A stretch of DNA of 64,000 nt from Myxococcales bacterium (GCA_016699535.1 CP064980.1:3356001-3420000), one strand, 5' to 3'. Positions 46,512-55,616 are shown, counted from the stretch's first letter. A program made the numbers and translations. The notes: generated by a model not told the origin, from the sequence alone.

Positions 46512-47888
46512 GTGAAGTTATTGGAGAAAAAAGCAAACGTTTTTGAGAAACGAGCCCTTAATATTGCCATTCTTTGGAACGACGATGTGCTTTATGCAGA
46601 GCATTTGCGCTTGCCCAATCACTTTGTGCTTTCATCGTCGGATACTGAGCATCCAAAATTTGTCAGTCCTGAGGGACTCATCAAGGACGAGTCCCTCTCG
46701 TTGTTGCACTGCGATCCAGACGGCTCTTTTCGCATTGTTATTCCAGAAGAAGCCTTCATTGAGCACGCGCCTTTAGACATGCCGGAAGGAAAGATCGAGC
46801 AACAGGTCTCGGTTTCGCCGCGCGATGGCGAGCATTTGGCTTTTCGTCTGGATGAGATTTGCTTTCATTTCTCCCTTAGCGATGGAGCTCAGCACCCTTT
46901 ACCCCTCAATCCGATCGACTGGCGAGCGACGAAATACAGTCTAGCTTCGTTGCTCTTTCATTTTTTGCTTGTCATGGGTATGTGGCTGATGCCGCCCTCT
47001 TCTTCATCGCTAGCGATTGAACTGCTTAGCCCCGATAGCGCACTCGTTGATTATGTGCACGACGCCAATGAACGCGAAACGGAACATATTCTTGTGAGCG
47101 TGGGCCACGACAATGCAAGTTCATCGGCTCCCGAAGCGATGCAAGGCGATGCAGGCCAGCTTGGCCGCCCCGATGAAAAAGCAAAAAGCGGCCGTGCTCA
47201 GTATCATGGCCAAGGCTCAACGCGGCTCTCGCCGATGCTAATGGCCGAGAGCGCGGGCATTCTTGGCGTACTGCTTGCATCCACCGGCGCACTGCACAGC
47301 AGTGATTCACCCTACGCGAAAGATCGCGCACTTGGCATCGATGCTGAGACCTTTTGGGGAAGCTATGAAGGGGTTCCCGGAACGCAATTTGGTTTCAACG
47401 GCCTCGGACCACATGGCACCGGTATCGGCGGTGGCGGTGATGCCAATGGATCCAAACCACTAGCCAGGATCGGAGGACTGGGAAACGACGGGGGAGGCGA
47501 TTACGGACTTATTCGAGGCACCCTTGATCTTAAAGGACGGCAAAGTCATGCCCCACGTGTCAGTTCGCAGCAAGCGACGGTTACCGGAACGCTATCTAAA
47601 GAAGTGATTCGCCGAGTGGTAAGACGCAACATCAACACGGTGCGCTACTGCTACGAGCAAACGCTGCGCGAGCGCCCAGATCTTGAAGGACGTATCACCA
47701 TGAGATTTGTGATTGCTGAGGGCGGCTCAGTCATCTCAGCGGACGTTTTATCGCGAGCAAGCGACATTCAGCACACGGAGCTCAGCCAATGCATGAGCGA
47801 GAGCATCCGTCGCTGGAACTTCCCACAACCTGAAGGTGGCGGAGTGGTCATCGTAAGTTATCCCTTTATGTTTGCTTCAGGCGGCTAG
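46512..47888 (+). CDS. Membrane protein with C-terminal AgmX/PglI (TonB-like) domain
   Basis: 458 residues from a GTG start 5 bases after the VWA gene. Residues 1-145 are a cytoplasmic, beta-rich domain I cannot name. A single membrane segment lies near 150-170 (SLASLLFHFLLVMGMWLMPP). A long Gly/Ser/His-rich periplasmic linker follows. The last 100 residues are the AgmX/PglI C-terminal domain: LSKEVIRRVVRRNINTVRYCYEQTL, EGRITMRFVIAEGG and WNFPQPEGGGVVIVSYPF. This domain resembles the TonB C-terminus and is common in Myxococcota. It could pass energy or force across the envelope. Third gene of the operon. Convergent with lolA, 7 bases apart. Confidence 0.85.
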   Translation: MKLLEKKANVFEKRALNIAILWNDDVLYAEHLRLPNHFVLSSSDTEHPKFVSPEGLIKDESLSLLHCDPDGSFRIVIPEEAFIEHAPLDMPEGKIEQQVSVSPRDGEHLAFRLDEICFHFSLSDGAQHPLPLNPIDWRATKYSLASLLFHFLLVMGMWLMPPSSSSLAIELLSPDSALVDYVHDANERETEHILVSVGHDNASSSAPEAMQGDAGQLGRPDEKAKSGRAQYHGQGSTRLSPMLMAESAGILGVLLASTGALHSSDSPYAKDRALGIDAETFWGSYEGVPGTQFGFNGLGPHGTGIGGGGDANGSKPLARIGGLGNDGGGDYGLIRGTLDLKGRQSHAPRVSSQQATVTGTLSKEVIRRVVRRNINTVRYCYEQTLRERPDLEGRITMRFVIAEGGSVISADVLSRASDIQHTELSQCMSESIRRWNFPQPEGGGVVIVSYPFMFASGG

Positions 47889-47895
47889 TGTTCGT

Positions 47896-48579
47896 TTAAG
47901 GTTTTATGCGGCGGGTTCCTTTTGGCGGCTTCCATGCGAAGGTGTTCGTAGGGACTGGCTTGTTGAACTTGAGTTTTGAGAACTCAAACTTATTGCGATT
48001 GCCGCTGTGGTCAATGATCAGCACACGATGCACTACCCCGCGTCTTGATGGATCGGCATCCACAAAAAACAAGATACGATCAAAGTTCGGATCAGGTTTT
48101 TGCGGCCGCAGCTCAAGCACGTATCCATTAAACTTCCATGACGCCGATTCAAGCAGGCGAAAATGAAAATCATCGGCCAAGCGGCTGGTACCGGTAAGAA
48201 AAGACATGGCTTTGGGCAACTGGGCGTTTTTCATGTCTTGCTCAAAGAGCTGACCGGCGCTGCCTTCCTCACCTGGCTCAAATATTTGCAGACTCTTGCT
48301 ATTGGCAAGGATTTTTTTGCCGTTAGGCTTGGCGTAGTTCCAAAGCATTTTGCCGGGTTTGACAAACAAGACCTCACCCTTGGAACGCTCGTAGCGCTGG
48401 TAAAGTTTGTAGTAGTACGTTTGGTAGAAACTGGCCGCGACGCTTTTGGTCTGATCGTAAAAGGTCTGGACATAGGCTGCGACCGTTTTTGCATCGACTT
48501 TTGGGTCCGCCGCGAAGGATCCGGTCGGAATCCCCAGTATAAAAGCGCATACCGTGAGATAAATTCGTAGTCGTTTCAT
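47896..48579 (-). CDS. lolA: Outer-membrane lipoprotein carrier LolA
   Basis: A periplasmic chaperone that carries lipoproteins from LolCDE to the outer membrane. The start at the Met at 48579 gives a clean signal peptide (MKRLRIYLTVCAFILGIPTG then SFAADPK) and about 227 residues. The family core shows VKPGKMLWNYAKPNGKKILANSKSLQIFEP and FLTGTSRLADDFHF, later VHRVLIIDHSGNRNKFEFSKLKFN. It ends in basic residues. A leader of over 150 bases with a strong hairpin terminator lies upstream. Confidence 0.88.
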   Translation of the reverse strand: MKRLRIYLTVCAFILGIPTGSFAADPKVDAKTVAAYVQTFYDQTKSVAASFYQTYYYKLYQRYERSKGEVLFVKPGKMLWNYAKPNGKKILANSKSLQIFEPGEEGSAGQLFEQDMKNAQLPKAMSFLTGTSRLADDFHFRLLESASWKFNGYVLELRPQKPDPNFDRILFFVDADPSRRGVVHRVLIIDHSGNRNKFEFSKLKFNKPVPTNTFAWKPPKGTRRIKP

Positions 48580-48733
48580 ATGCTTCTTTGACTGCTTGCC
48601 AGAAAAATTATTCATAGCTCACGATTTTGTGGTATTTTTTCAAAAACTCAAACAGTTTCAACGTTATAGCGTATTTGCCCTCAGCCGGTCCTGGCACAGG
48701 GCCGCTCTATGATCTACACTAAAACGCACATAC

Positions 48734-48767
48734 AAAAAATCCCGGAGAGAAAATAGGCTCTCCGGGA
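48734..48767 (-). terminator. Rho-independent terminator, minus strand
   Basis: A perfect 10-base inverted repeat, TCCCGGAGAG (48740-48749) and CTCTCCGGGA (48758-48767), with an 8-base loop. On the minus strand it is followed by six Ts (48739-48734). The gene on its left (lolA) points away from it and the gene on its right is on the plus strand, so it ends no annotated gene. Confidence 0.85.
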
Positions 48768-48992
48768 CATCGAATAAGCGTTAGGTAGACTCTAAAGCAA
48801 AGGACTAAGCAAGTAAGGCAAGATCCAAATTTAGAAACTGTAAAATTAAGAAAGAATAAGAAAGCTAAGAAACAAAGCGCTACTTCGTTTCACATGCAAT
48901 TTGGGTGCCAAATTAACTCAATCGACAAAGAAAAGCATTAACTATCTGAAATTACTAACATTTCACACACAGTCTTCTGTTTTTCTACTCAA
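48734..48992 (-). ncRNA. Candidate small RNA or lolA leader ending at an orphan terminator
   Basis: A transcript read from a promoter near 49000 would run about 260 bases and stop at the terminator at 48734-48767, upstream of lolA. It could be an independent small RNA or an attenuated leader of lolA. There is no open reading frame of note. The promoter match is poor (15-base spacing), so the 5' end is uncertain; the terminator is well supported. Confidence 0.35.
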
Positions 48993-49146
48993 CCAACGAT
49001 AATACTGGCCTTTGAATGCTGACAATCGTGTCATATCTAAAGCTTTGAAATTCATCGAATGTCACACGAAGCAAATGATTTGATTTATGATAAGTCTCGC
49101 TAACCCCTATGCTTGAGTCTTTTTCAAAAGGGTTGAGCAACGATTT

Positions 49147-50307
49147 ATGAGCACCGCAAAAAGCAATCCAAATATCGTTTCGGCACATCCATCTCAAGAA
49201 GAGGGGTCGGAAGTTGCACCGACAGGAACCTGGTCTGGTGATAATGTGCCTGAAAACCAAGGCACAGCTCCAGAGCCCGACGCTCAAGACGCCTCACAAC
49301 AAATTGCAATCTCATCGCAAGTACGTGAGAAAACTTACTCGGAGGTGCCAGGATTGATGCCGGATGAAGAGCAGAGAGCTGCCGAAGCCACGCAAAGCCA
49401 ATCGAAGGCAACTCCCAGCAAAAAAAAACCGGTAGCGCCTCCTCAGCCATTGCTAGCTTCCACTCTTTTGCTCGACGATTTTGCGCCCAAAGAACCTGGT
49501 CAACAGCTGATTCGTCGCAGCTCCATCGCAGTGGGCATCCTAGGCACCGCGGCTGCGTTAGCGCTATCTCGAGCTGAGCCAGGGCCCTTAGTTGTTGCAG
49601 CAATTTTCGCAATCATCGGAGCTATCGGCGCCTTTAAGCTTTCCTATGCTCATCGCGCCTGGGCATTGACTGTCCTAAGCTTTGTAAGTCTCGGCTTTTT
49701 ATCTTGGGTGCGCAGCAGCACCGCAGGCCTTTATTCCGGTCCTTGGTTAGGCCTGGGCGTGGCAGTCCTATGTGGAAGTCTGCTTTTCCGCGCGTACTAC
49801 CGCAGTGCGCTTACCTCACGCATTCTTGTCGGCGCGTCGGTAATCGTGACAGCTGGCTGGCTGGCCATAGCCACCCAAGTCGAATCGATATCTGTCCTCG
49901 AGATCGAATGGCAATCTTGGGCAAAACCTGTTCTTTGGTTGGTTTTGAGCCTGCTCTTGCTTTTGTCCCTACTCTCTTTCATGGAGGCGCAAACCACGGG
50001 CGGCTGCAGGATCTGGGCAACATGCCTGCTGCTTTGGTACCCGGCGTACGTTTTTTTGGAATTGGCCTTGCGAACATGGCCTGCCCAAGGTGGAGCTGTG
50101 CTCATCTCTCAGGCATTGCGTACCTTAGCGCCAGCCTCGTCGGTATCCGGAGAATTCCAAATCAGCCCCGAACTTTCAACGCTTTCGGTCTCACTTCTGT
50201 GCGCGCTTGCTGCGCTCGGGCTTTGGCAGCTGCTTGCTGTACACTATACCCGAAGTTTCCGTGGCAGACGTGATGATATTTCGCTGCGCTTAATGTCCAA
50301 CCGCTAG
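49147..50307 (+). CDS. Multi-pass membrane protein of unknown function
   Basis: 386 residues. The first 110 are hydrophilic, rich in Ser, Glu, Pro and Gln, and probably cytoplasmic. From about residue 120 to the end there are roughly eight hydrophobic segments (for example VVAAIFAIIGAIGAFKLSY, ALTVLSFVSLGFLSWV, PVLWLVLSLLLLLSLLSF). It ends with a short basic tail. No conserved motif that I know. The ATG at 49147 follows a weak AGCAAC region, without a strong ribosome binding site. Confidence 0.6.
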   Translation: MSTAKSNPNIVSAHPSQEEGSEVAPTGTWSGDNVPENQGTAPEPDAQDASQQIAISSQVREKTYSEVPGLMPDEEQRAAEATQSQSKATPSKKKPVAPPQPLLASTLLLDDFAPKEPGQQLIRRSSIAVGILGTAAALALSRAEPGPLVVAAIFAIIGAIGAFKLSYAHRAWALTVLSFVSLGFLSWVRSSTAGLYSGPWLGLGVAVLCGSLLFRAYYRSALTSRILVGASVIVTAGWLAIATQVESISVLEIEWQSWAKPVLWLVLSLLLLLSLLSFMEAQTTGGCRIWATCLLLWYPAYVFLELALRTWPAQGGAVLISQALRTLAPASSVSGEFQISPELSTLSVSLLCALAALGLWQLLAVHYTRSFRGRRDDISLRLMSNR

Positions 50308-50368
50308 AGCATTTTTTACCTGCTTGTGCGGCGAGCCTTAAGATCGTCATGACCCTATGACTAGCCTT

Positions 50369-51697
50369 TCAAGGGCTTTGAACCAATTGATCAATGAAAC
50401 GCTCTAGTCTCAAGCGGCGCGAGGCTTTGAAAAGGATAGCCTCTCCGCCTACAAGCTGCGCGCGGAGTAGCTCGAAACCCTGCTCAACACTTTGAGCCAA
50501 AATGCATGGCGTTGAACTAAACAAAGGCCTTTTGGCAAAGACCTCGGCAAACTTGCCGATAGCCACGATGCGATCAAAGCCTGCAGTAGCGATTTGTTGC
50601 GCGACCTGCTGGTGGAGTACGGTACTTTGTTTTCCCAGTTCGTCCATGGTTCCGATGAAAGCTATTCGCCTGCCTTGGAGTTGCTCCATCGTCTCAATCG
50701 CGACTCTAAAGCTGGCTGGGTTCGCGTTGTAGCAGTCAGCTAGGACGCGGAAGCCACCAACAAGCCGCAACTCTGCACGCAGCGGCGTCGGTCTCATCCC
50801 CTGCAACGCGCTTTGAGCCTGTGCCGAGCTCATTCCAAGTGACTTTGCAACATGAAGCGCCAAGCTGGCATTGTCTGCAAAGGCCAAGGCGGCATAGGGA
50901 ATGCTTAAGTAGTTTCCTTCAAAAAAAAATCGCGCAAATCCTCGTTTATCAATATAAGCTTGGCTTGGTGCGCCCTGTGCTGATCCTGCTACACTGGGTA
51001 CCAGATGAACATCTTCAGCGAAAAGACGCGCTACGCGGATGACATTGCGAAGATGACTTGGAATAAAGGCCTTTGCTGAAGGGCGCAAGTACTGGAACAC
51101 AGAACACTCCTCTTGAAACACGCCAGCACTATCGCCAAGACCTTCAAGATGCTCGTCGCTCAACGAGGTAAACACTACAATGTCAGGCTCGGCCATGGAT
51201 GCAGCACGCGCTATCTCTCCCTTTTTACTTGTGCCCAGCTCCACAATGACAATATCGTTGTCCTGCTTTGCTTCGAGCAGAGTTTTGGGCACGCCAATCA
51301 GATTGTTTTCATTGTTCTTCGTTGAATGGACGCAAAAAAAATCAGACAGTATAGCACTCAGCATGTCCCGGGTTGAGGTTTTGCCGTTTGATCCGACAAC
51401 GGCAATGACTTTCGCCGAAAGATGTCGACGTTTACTGCGAGCCATATGTCCAAAGGCTAACAAGGTATCATTTACACAAAGCAGGGGTAGAGGCGCGCTT
51501 CCTTCGGGAATCCGTTGAACCACTGCTAGAGCCGCTCCCGAAGCTGCTGCCGCTGTGAGAAAATCATGTCCATCGTGCTTCGCTCCTTGCAGGGCTACGA
51601 ATACCGAACCAGGGCGCAAGTTGCGAGTGTCTGTGCTGAGCACAGGAAACTGTATCTGGCTTTGTACGCTTCCTTGAATGTCAAGCGCAGCGAACAT
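50369..51697 (-). CDS. murF: MurF-like Mur ligase with altered key motifs
   Basis: 442 residues. The P-loop VVGSNGKTSTRDM and the NNLIGVPKTL, HLEGLGDSAGVF, CYNANPASF and GTMDELG motifs align with MurF, which adds D-Ala-D-Ala to UDP-MurNAc-tripeptide. Several motifs differ from the usual: 'GANH-GEI' is GTSKKGEI, the AKGE block (carbamylated Lys) is QEECS, and KGSR is KASR. It is not in a division/cell-wall cluster but in a cys/bio region. The upstream frame continues to an ATG at 51769, directly after bioD, with the residues PKRATLTQMFAALD that fit a MurF N-terminus. An in-frame TAG at 51731-51733 interrupts it. So the true start is uncertain, or the stop is an error. A different ligase substrate is possible. 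Confidence 0.75.
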   Translation of the reverse strand: MFAALDIQGSVQSQIQFPVLSTDTRNLRPGSVFVALQGAKHDGHDFLTAAAASGAALAVVQRIPEGSAPLPLLCVNDTLLAFGHMARSKRRHLSAKVIAVVGSNGKTSTRDMLSAILSDFFCVHSTKNNENNLIGVPKTLLEAKQDNDIVIVELGTSKKGEIARAASMAEPDIVVFTSLSDEHLEGLGDSAGVFQEECSVFQYLRPSAKAFIPSHLRNVIRVARLFAEDVHLVPSVAGSAQGAPSQAYIDKRGFARFFFEGNYLSIPYAALAFADNASLALHVAKSLGMSSAQAQSALQGMRPTPLRAELRLVGGFRVLADCYNANPASFRVAIETMEQLQGRRIAFIGTMDELGKQSTVLHQQVAQQIATAGFDRIVAIGKFAEVFAKRPLFSSTPCILAQSVEQGFELLRAQLVGGEAILFKASRRLRLERFIDQLVQSP

Positions 51698-51780
51698 CTG
51701 CGTCAGTGTGGCTCGCTTAGGCCGCGGTGGCTAAGCACTCGAAGAGAGTTGGGTTCTGTCATTGCTCATTTGATCACAGG

Positions 51781-52473
51781 CTAAAGTTCTGCTTTTCTCG
51801 CATCTGACACGAGATAATCGATCGTCAAGTACCCGGCGATGGTCTCGGGTGAAAGGCTTTGCTTTAAATCAAAAAGGGGCAATCTACCCATAAGTGGTAC
51901 ATTCAATGCCGTACAAAGCGTTGCGATTTGTTCGTTCGAAAAAGGAACGTTTTCATCTACGCAGTTGGCTACCCATCCGATTAGCCGTAGCCCCTCAGAT
52001 TGTATTGCTTCGGCCGTAAGCAAAGCATGGTTTAGGCAGCCCAATCGAATGGCCACGACCATGACAACATCAAGCCCGAGCTGCTTGGGGATCTCAGCCA
52101 TGGTCGTGCCGTGGATATCAAGGGGTACACGAAAGCCCCCTGCTCCTTCCACAACCACAGTATCGGAGATTTTAGCAAGTTGAGAGAAAGACTCAACAAT
52201 GGGACCAAGTTCAATGGGAACATGCGTTTGCGCCGCCGCGATGTGCGGTGCAATTGGAGCTTCGTATGCAAAGGGATTGACAAGATTATACTCAGCGACC
52301 CTTCCCGCTGCTTGAAGACGCAAGGCATCATCGTTACGAAGCCCCTGGGATGTCATTTGACTTCCCGAAGCTATCGGCTTCATTCCAACGGCCCGCAGAC
52401 CAGCATGGCGAAGTGCAGCAATAAGTGCACAGCTTACCATTGTTTTACCGACTCCAGTGTCGGTGCCGGTCAC
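51781..52473 (-). CDS. bioD: Dethiobiotin synthetase BioD
   Basis: Closes the ureido ring of dethiobiotin using ATP and CO2 in biotin synthesis. 230 residues. P-loop TGTDTGVGKT at the N-terminus, then VGMKPIASG, and EGAGGFRVPLD, later VVAIRLGCLNHALLT. The GTG start overlaps the cysN stop as GTGA. No other biotin gene is near. It uses CO2/bicarbonate, which fits a dab cluster only loosely. Confidence 0.93.
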   Translation of the reverse strand: MTGTDTGVGKTMVSCALIAALRHAGLRAVGMKPIASGSQMTSQGLRNDDALRLQAAGRVAEYNLVNPFAYEAPIAPHIAAAQTHVPIELGPIVESFSQLAKISDTVVVEGAGGFRVPLDIHGTTMAEIPKQLGLDVVMVVAIRLGCLNHALLTAEAIQSEGLRLIGWVANCVDENVPFSNEQIATLCTALNVPLMGRLPLFDLKQSLSPETIAGYLTIDYLVSDARKAEL

Positions 52474-53807
52474 GAATATCCCAGACCTTTGTACTGCCTT
52501 TGCTTTGAGAGCTGTTCGACCGAGGTGTTAATCGGACGTAGCACCGCTGCCCCGCTTGTCTCGTTGCTTTGCTCGTCGACAATAATAAATGAACCCGTCA
52601 TTCGGTTGCGCTCGTAGCTATCAAAGAATAGCGGTGTCTTGGTACGGAAGCGCACTCGCCCGATCGCATTTCGTTCAAGCCCAGAAGACTTAGGCTTGCG
52701 ATGCAAGGTATGAAGATCCAACTCGTAATCGATCGCAATCACTATGGCACGCACCCAACGAAACGTGTGTTTGATGAGATATTCTTGTCCAACTTGCAAG
52801 GGTCTTTCTCCTAACCAGACAAGCATCGTTGCAAGATCACTTGCAATACTCGGGAGGTTGGCAGGTCTGCACAGCATATCGCCACGAGAAACGTCCAAGT
52901 GATCTTCCAAAACAATGGTTGCAGGCATGGAGGGATGGGCTTCTTCTATGGACTCCCCGTACAGTTCGATCTTCGCAATCCGGCTACGTTCCATGCTCGG
53001 CAGAACGACAAGTTCATCACCAACACGAAACACCCCACTCGCTACAACTCCCGAATAGCCTCGGTAATCAGCAAGACTCTGTGACCTTATGACGTGTTGC
53101 ACAATAAAACGTGCGTCAATAAAATTATGATCCGATGCAATATGCACCGTCTCAAGCAAATGAAGCAAGGAGCGACCTCGATGCCACGGCATTCGTTTGC
53201 TTTCGTGCACGACGTTGTCACCATCCAATGCACTGATCGGAAGGAAAGTCACATCGCGTACCGGCAGCTTTGCAACGAACTGGGAAAGCTCTTGTCGAAT
53301 GCTTTCAAAAACACTTTCATCGTAATCGCAACGGTCCATCTTGTTGATAGCAAAAACAACATGCTTGACTCCAAGCAAGGAGACGACCGCAGTGTGGCGA
53401 CGAGTCTGATCGAGTACACCGTGGCGCGCATCAACGAGTATCACCGCAAGGTCGGCCGTGCTCGCACCAGTGACCATGTTGCGCGTGTACTGAGCGTGAC
53501 CCGGTGCATCGGCAATAATAAATTTCCTCTTTGGTGTCGAGAAATAGCGATAAGCCACGTCAATCGTTATCCCTTGTTCTCGCTCCGCACGAAGGCCGTC
53601 AGTGAGCAATGCAAGGTCTGCACGCTCATCGCCCCGGCGTTTGCTTGCCTCCCTGATGTGCGCCAGCTGATCATCGTGAACTGCCTGACTATCGGTGAGC
53701 AGACGGCCAATTAGTGTAGACTTTCCATCATCGACACTGCCTGCAACGATAAATCGCAAGACTTCTTTTGAATAAGCCGGGGCTTTGGTTTTAGAAGTAT
53801 CCTTCAC
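52470..53807 (-). CDS. cysN: Sulfate adenylyltransferase subunit 1 CysN
   Basis: The GTPase subunit of ATP sulfurylase; it drives APS formation. About 445 residues. G1 is GSVDDGKSTLIG, G3 is DAPGHAQYTRNMVTGAS and G4 is NKMDRCDYDE. EF-Tu-like domains 2 and 3 follow. There is no APS kinase (CysC) domain. The GTG at 53807 is chosen because it reads VKDTSKTK and overlaps the cysD end by 17 bases. A longer open frame upstream lies inside cysD. It overlaps bioD by 4 bases. Confidence 0.95.
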   Translation of the reverse strand: MKDTSKTKAPAYSKEVLRFIVAGSVDDGKSTLIGRLLTDSQAVHDDQLAHIREASKRRGDERADLALLTDGLRAEREQGITIDVAYRYFSTPKRKFIIADAPGHAQYTRNMVTGASTADLAVILVDARHGVLDQTRRHTAVVSLLGVKHVVFAINKMDRCDYDESVFESIRQELSQFVAKLPVRDVTFLPISALDGDNVVHESKRMPWHRGRSLLHLLETVHIASDHNFIDARFIVQHVIRSQSLADYRGYSGVVASGVFRVGDELVVLPSMERSRIAKIELYGESIEEAHPSMPATIVLEDHLDVSRGDMLCRPANLPSIASDLATMLVWLGERPLQVGQEYLIKHTFRWVRAIVIAIDYELDLHTLHRKPKSSGLERNAIGRVRFRTKTPLFFDSYERNRMTGSFIIVDEQSNETSGAAVLRPINTSVEQLSKQRQYKGLGYS

Positions 53808-54705
53808 GCTTTCGATCCTCCATCGCAGCATCACTTGTGCGATCATCCGCTCGGGTCGCGCCACGCTCCGTCACACGAGCCGAAGCCACCTCGTTAACAA
53901 CACTATCGATCGTAGTCGCGTTCGAGCGAACAGCGCCTGTGCAAGTCATGTCGCCAATGGTGCGAAAACGCACCATCTCTTCAAAGACCTTTTCGTGTGG
54001 CAATTGTTTTATAAAAGATGATGGCGCATAAAGCATACCGTCTCGTTCGAACACTGAACGCTTCTTCGCGAAGTACAAGTCAGGCATCCTGATGTTCTGC
54101 GCGCGGATGTATTCCCAAACGTCAAGCTCCGTCCAGTTGCTAAGTGGAAATACTCTAAAATGCTCGCCCGGATTGATGCGTCCGTTGTAAAGCGACCATA
54201 GCTCCAAGCGTTGGTTCTTGGGGTTCCACTGGCCATCCACATCGCGGTGGCTAAACACGCGCTCTTTGGCCCGCGCTCTGTCCTCATCGCGTCGTCCCCC
54301 GCCGACTGCAGCATCAAAACCGTAATCCTTTAGGGCATCAAGCAAGGTCACCGTCTGTAAGCGATTCCTACTTGCCCGCAAGCCAGTCGGGTCCATCACC
54401 CGACCTTCATCAATCGATTTTTGGACACTGGCTACAATTAAATCGATTTTATTCTCGCGCACAATCTGATCGCGCAACGCGATAATTTCCGGGAAGTTAT
54501 GTCCAGTATCGACGTGCATAATCGCAAAGGGCATGGCTGCCGGTCGAAAGGCTTTTTGGGCCAGATGCAGCAGCACAAGTGAGTCCTTCCCGCCACTGAA
54601 CAGCAGCACCGGCTTTGACATTTCGTGGTACATCTCCCGAAATACGAAAATTGCCTCAGCCTCGAGGGCAAGCAAATGGATCGGTTTTGATTCGCGATTC
54701 ACCAC
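53791..54705 (-). CDS. cysD: Sulfate adenylyltransferase subunit 2 CysD
   Basis: The ATP-binding subunit of ATP sulfurylase, forming APS from sulfate and ATP. 304 residues, typical. The PP-loop is VLLFSGGKDSLVLLHLA near residue 35; later come HVDTGHNFPEIIALRD, GGGRRDEDRARAKERVFS and SNWTELDVWEYIRAQNI. It ends DRKREGYF, the normal tail. It starts 12 bases after the DUF6671 gene. Confidence 0.96.
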   Translation of the reverse strand: MVNRESKPIHLLALEAEAIFVFREMYHEMSKPVLLFSGGKDSLVLLHLAQKAFRPAAMPFAIMHVDTGHNFPEIIALRDQIVRENKIDLIVASVQKSIDEGRVMDPTGLRASRNRLQTVTLLDALKDYGFDAAVGGGRRDEDRARAKERVFSHRDVDGQWNPKNQRLELWSLYNGRINPGEHFRVFPLSNWTELDVWEYIRAQNIRMPDLYFAKKRSVFERDGMLYAPSSFIKQLPHEKVFEEMVRFRTIGDMTCTGAVRSNATTIDSVVNEVASARVTERGATRADDRTSDAAMEDRKREGYF

Positions 54706-54716
54706 GTAACCTTTCT

Positions 54717-55616
54717 TTAGGGGTTACAAAGAGTACAGTATTGAGGGTCGGCACTTCGCAAACCGTCGGGCCGGTGCTGATGCATTCGAAATGGGCAGGC
54801 CGCACACGCCCATATTTCTTTTTCAACGAGCGTACTTGGTGCACCACATTCTGAGCAGGGCAAACCAAGCACTGCTTTTTCAAAACCAAAGCCAGCCACT
54901 CCGCATTCAGGACAGCTCCGCGCTACGCGATCCGCAAGCCGTTTTGCCAGCTTTGCGATGGTTTCCATTCTTCGCTGGTTCATGTGTGCACGCATATCTG
55001 TTTGGACGAAGGCTTTCCGATCGACAGACTGTGCGCAACAACGGAGGATAGCCTTTTTTAAATCATCAAAGTTGCGAATCCCTTTACTCATGGTCGTTAT
55101 GTCAGCTCGCGCATCATTGGGTGCAGTGACAAGTGCATGATGAGGTAAGTCTATCCCGTGTACAAAGTCCTCCAAGCCAGCAAAATCGGTACCTATCGTG
55201 ACGGCGTTGTATACGGGGCTTGGCTCAAGAATGCTCTCAGTTATTGCAATACCTTTATCCGCATCGACAAAGACCATGAGTTCTAGGCCCGAATAGCTAA
55301 ACGGAAGAGCAGGATGCGGACCGTAGCTGCCTTCCGATGCTATGGCGAGCGTATGGCCGCTAAGCTGCAGACCAGCTTGCGCTTTAGCCAGCGCTGCATC
55401 ATTCATGGTTCCCAAACGCGGAATCTCTCCTGTGAAGGTCCCCATCTGGTCGGTATCCAAGCCGCAAGGTGTGTGCAGCTTGATGCCGAGTCGCCTAAAA
55501 AAGGGCTGAGCAATAGCTTCTTCCTTTTTGTGCATGCTCGCCAAGCAACCGACCATTCCTCGATAGTCACCGGCTTGATCGAAACCATCGCGATTCTTCG
55601 AAAAAGGTTGCACAGC
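54717..55616 (-). CDS. DUF6671-like protein with C-terminal zinc-ribbon cysteines
   Basis: About 299 residues. The GTG at 55616 is chosen because an AAGGAG ribosome binding site lies 4 bases upstream, directly after the dabA stop; the frame itself extends to 55664 inside dabA. The core is CLASMHKKEEAIAQPFF, DTDQMGTFTGEIPRLGT and MNDAALAKAQAG, the DUF6671 pattern. The last 70 residues carry four CxxC pairs (CPEC, CSEC, CAAC, CTLC), consistent with two zinc ribbons. Function unknown. It is tightly packed between dabA and cysD. Confidence 0.7.
   Translation of the reverse strand, partial: AVQPFSKNRDGFDQAGDYRGMVGCLASMHKKEEAIAQPFFRRLGIKLHTPCGLDTDQMGTFTGEIPRLGTMNDAALAKAQAGLQLSGHTLAIASEGSYGPHPALPFSYSGLELMVFVDADKGIAITESILEPSPVYNAVTIGTDFAGLEDFVHGIDLPHHALVTAPNDARADITTMSKGIRNFDDLKKAILRCCAQSVDRKAFVQTDMRAHMNQRRMETIAKLAKRLADRVARSCPECGVAGFGFEKAVLGLPCSECGAPSTLVEKEIWACAACPFRMHQHRPDGLRSADPQYCTLCNP

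Larger units (their letters stand above)
48580..49146. other. AT-rich intergenic region with orphan terminator
   Basis: About 567 bases between divergent lolA and a membrane-protein gene. It holds a strong terminator read on the minus strand (48734-48767) and a weak minus-strand promoter-like pair (TTGTCA 49025-49020, TATTAT 49004-48999, spacing 15). The sequence between (48780-48990) is AT-rich and has no convincing open frame. These are annotated separately. Confidence 0.6.

Noticed and set aside
48985..49287. A 100-residue minus-strand open frame before the membrane-protein gene
   Set aside because: It overlaps the plus-strand gene and has no ribosome binding site or motif.
53094..53714. 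A 206-residue plus-strand open frame opposite cysN
   Set aside because: Shadow of the GTPase domain on the minus strand.
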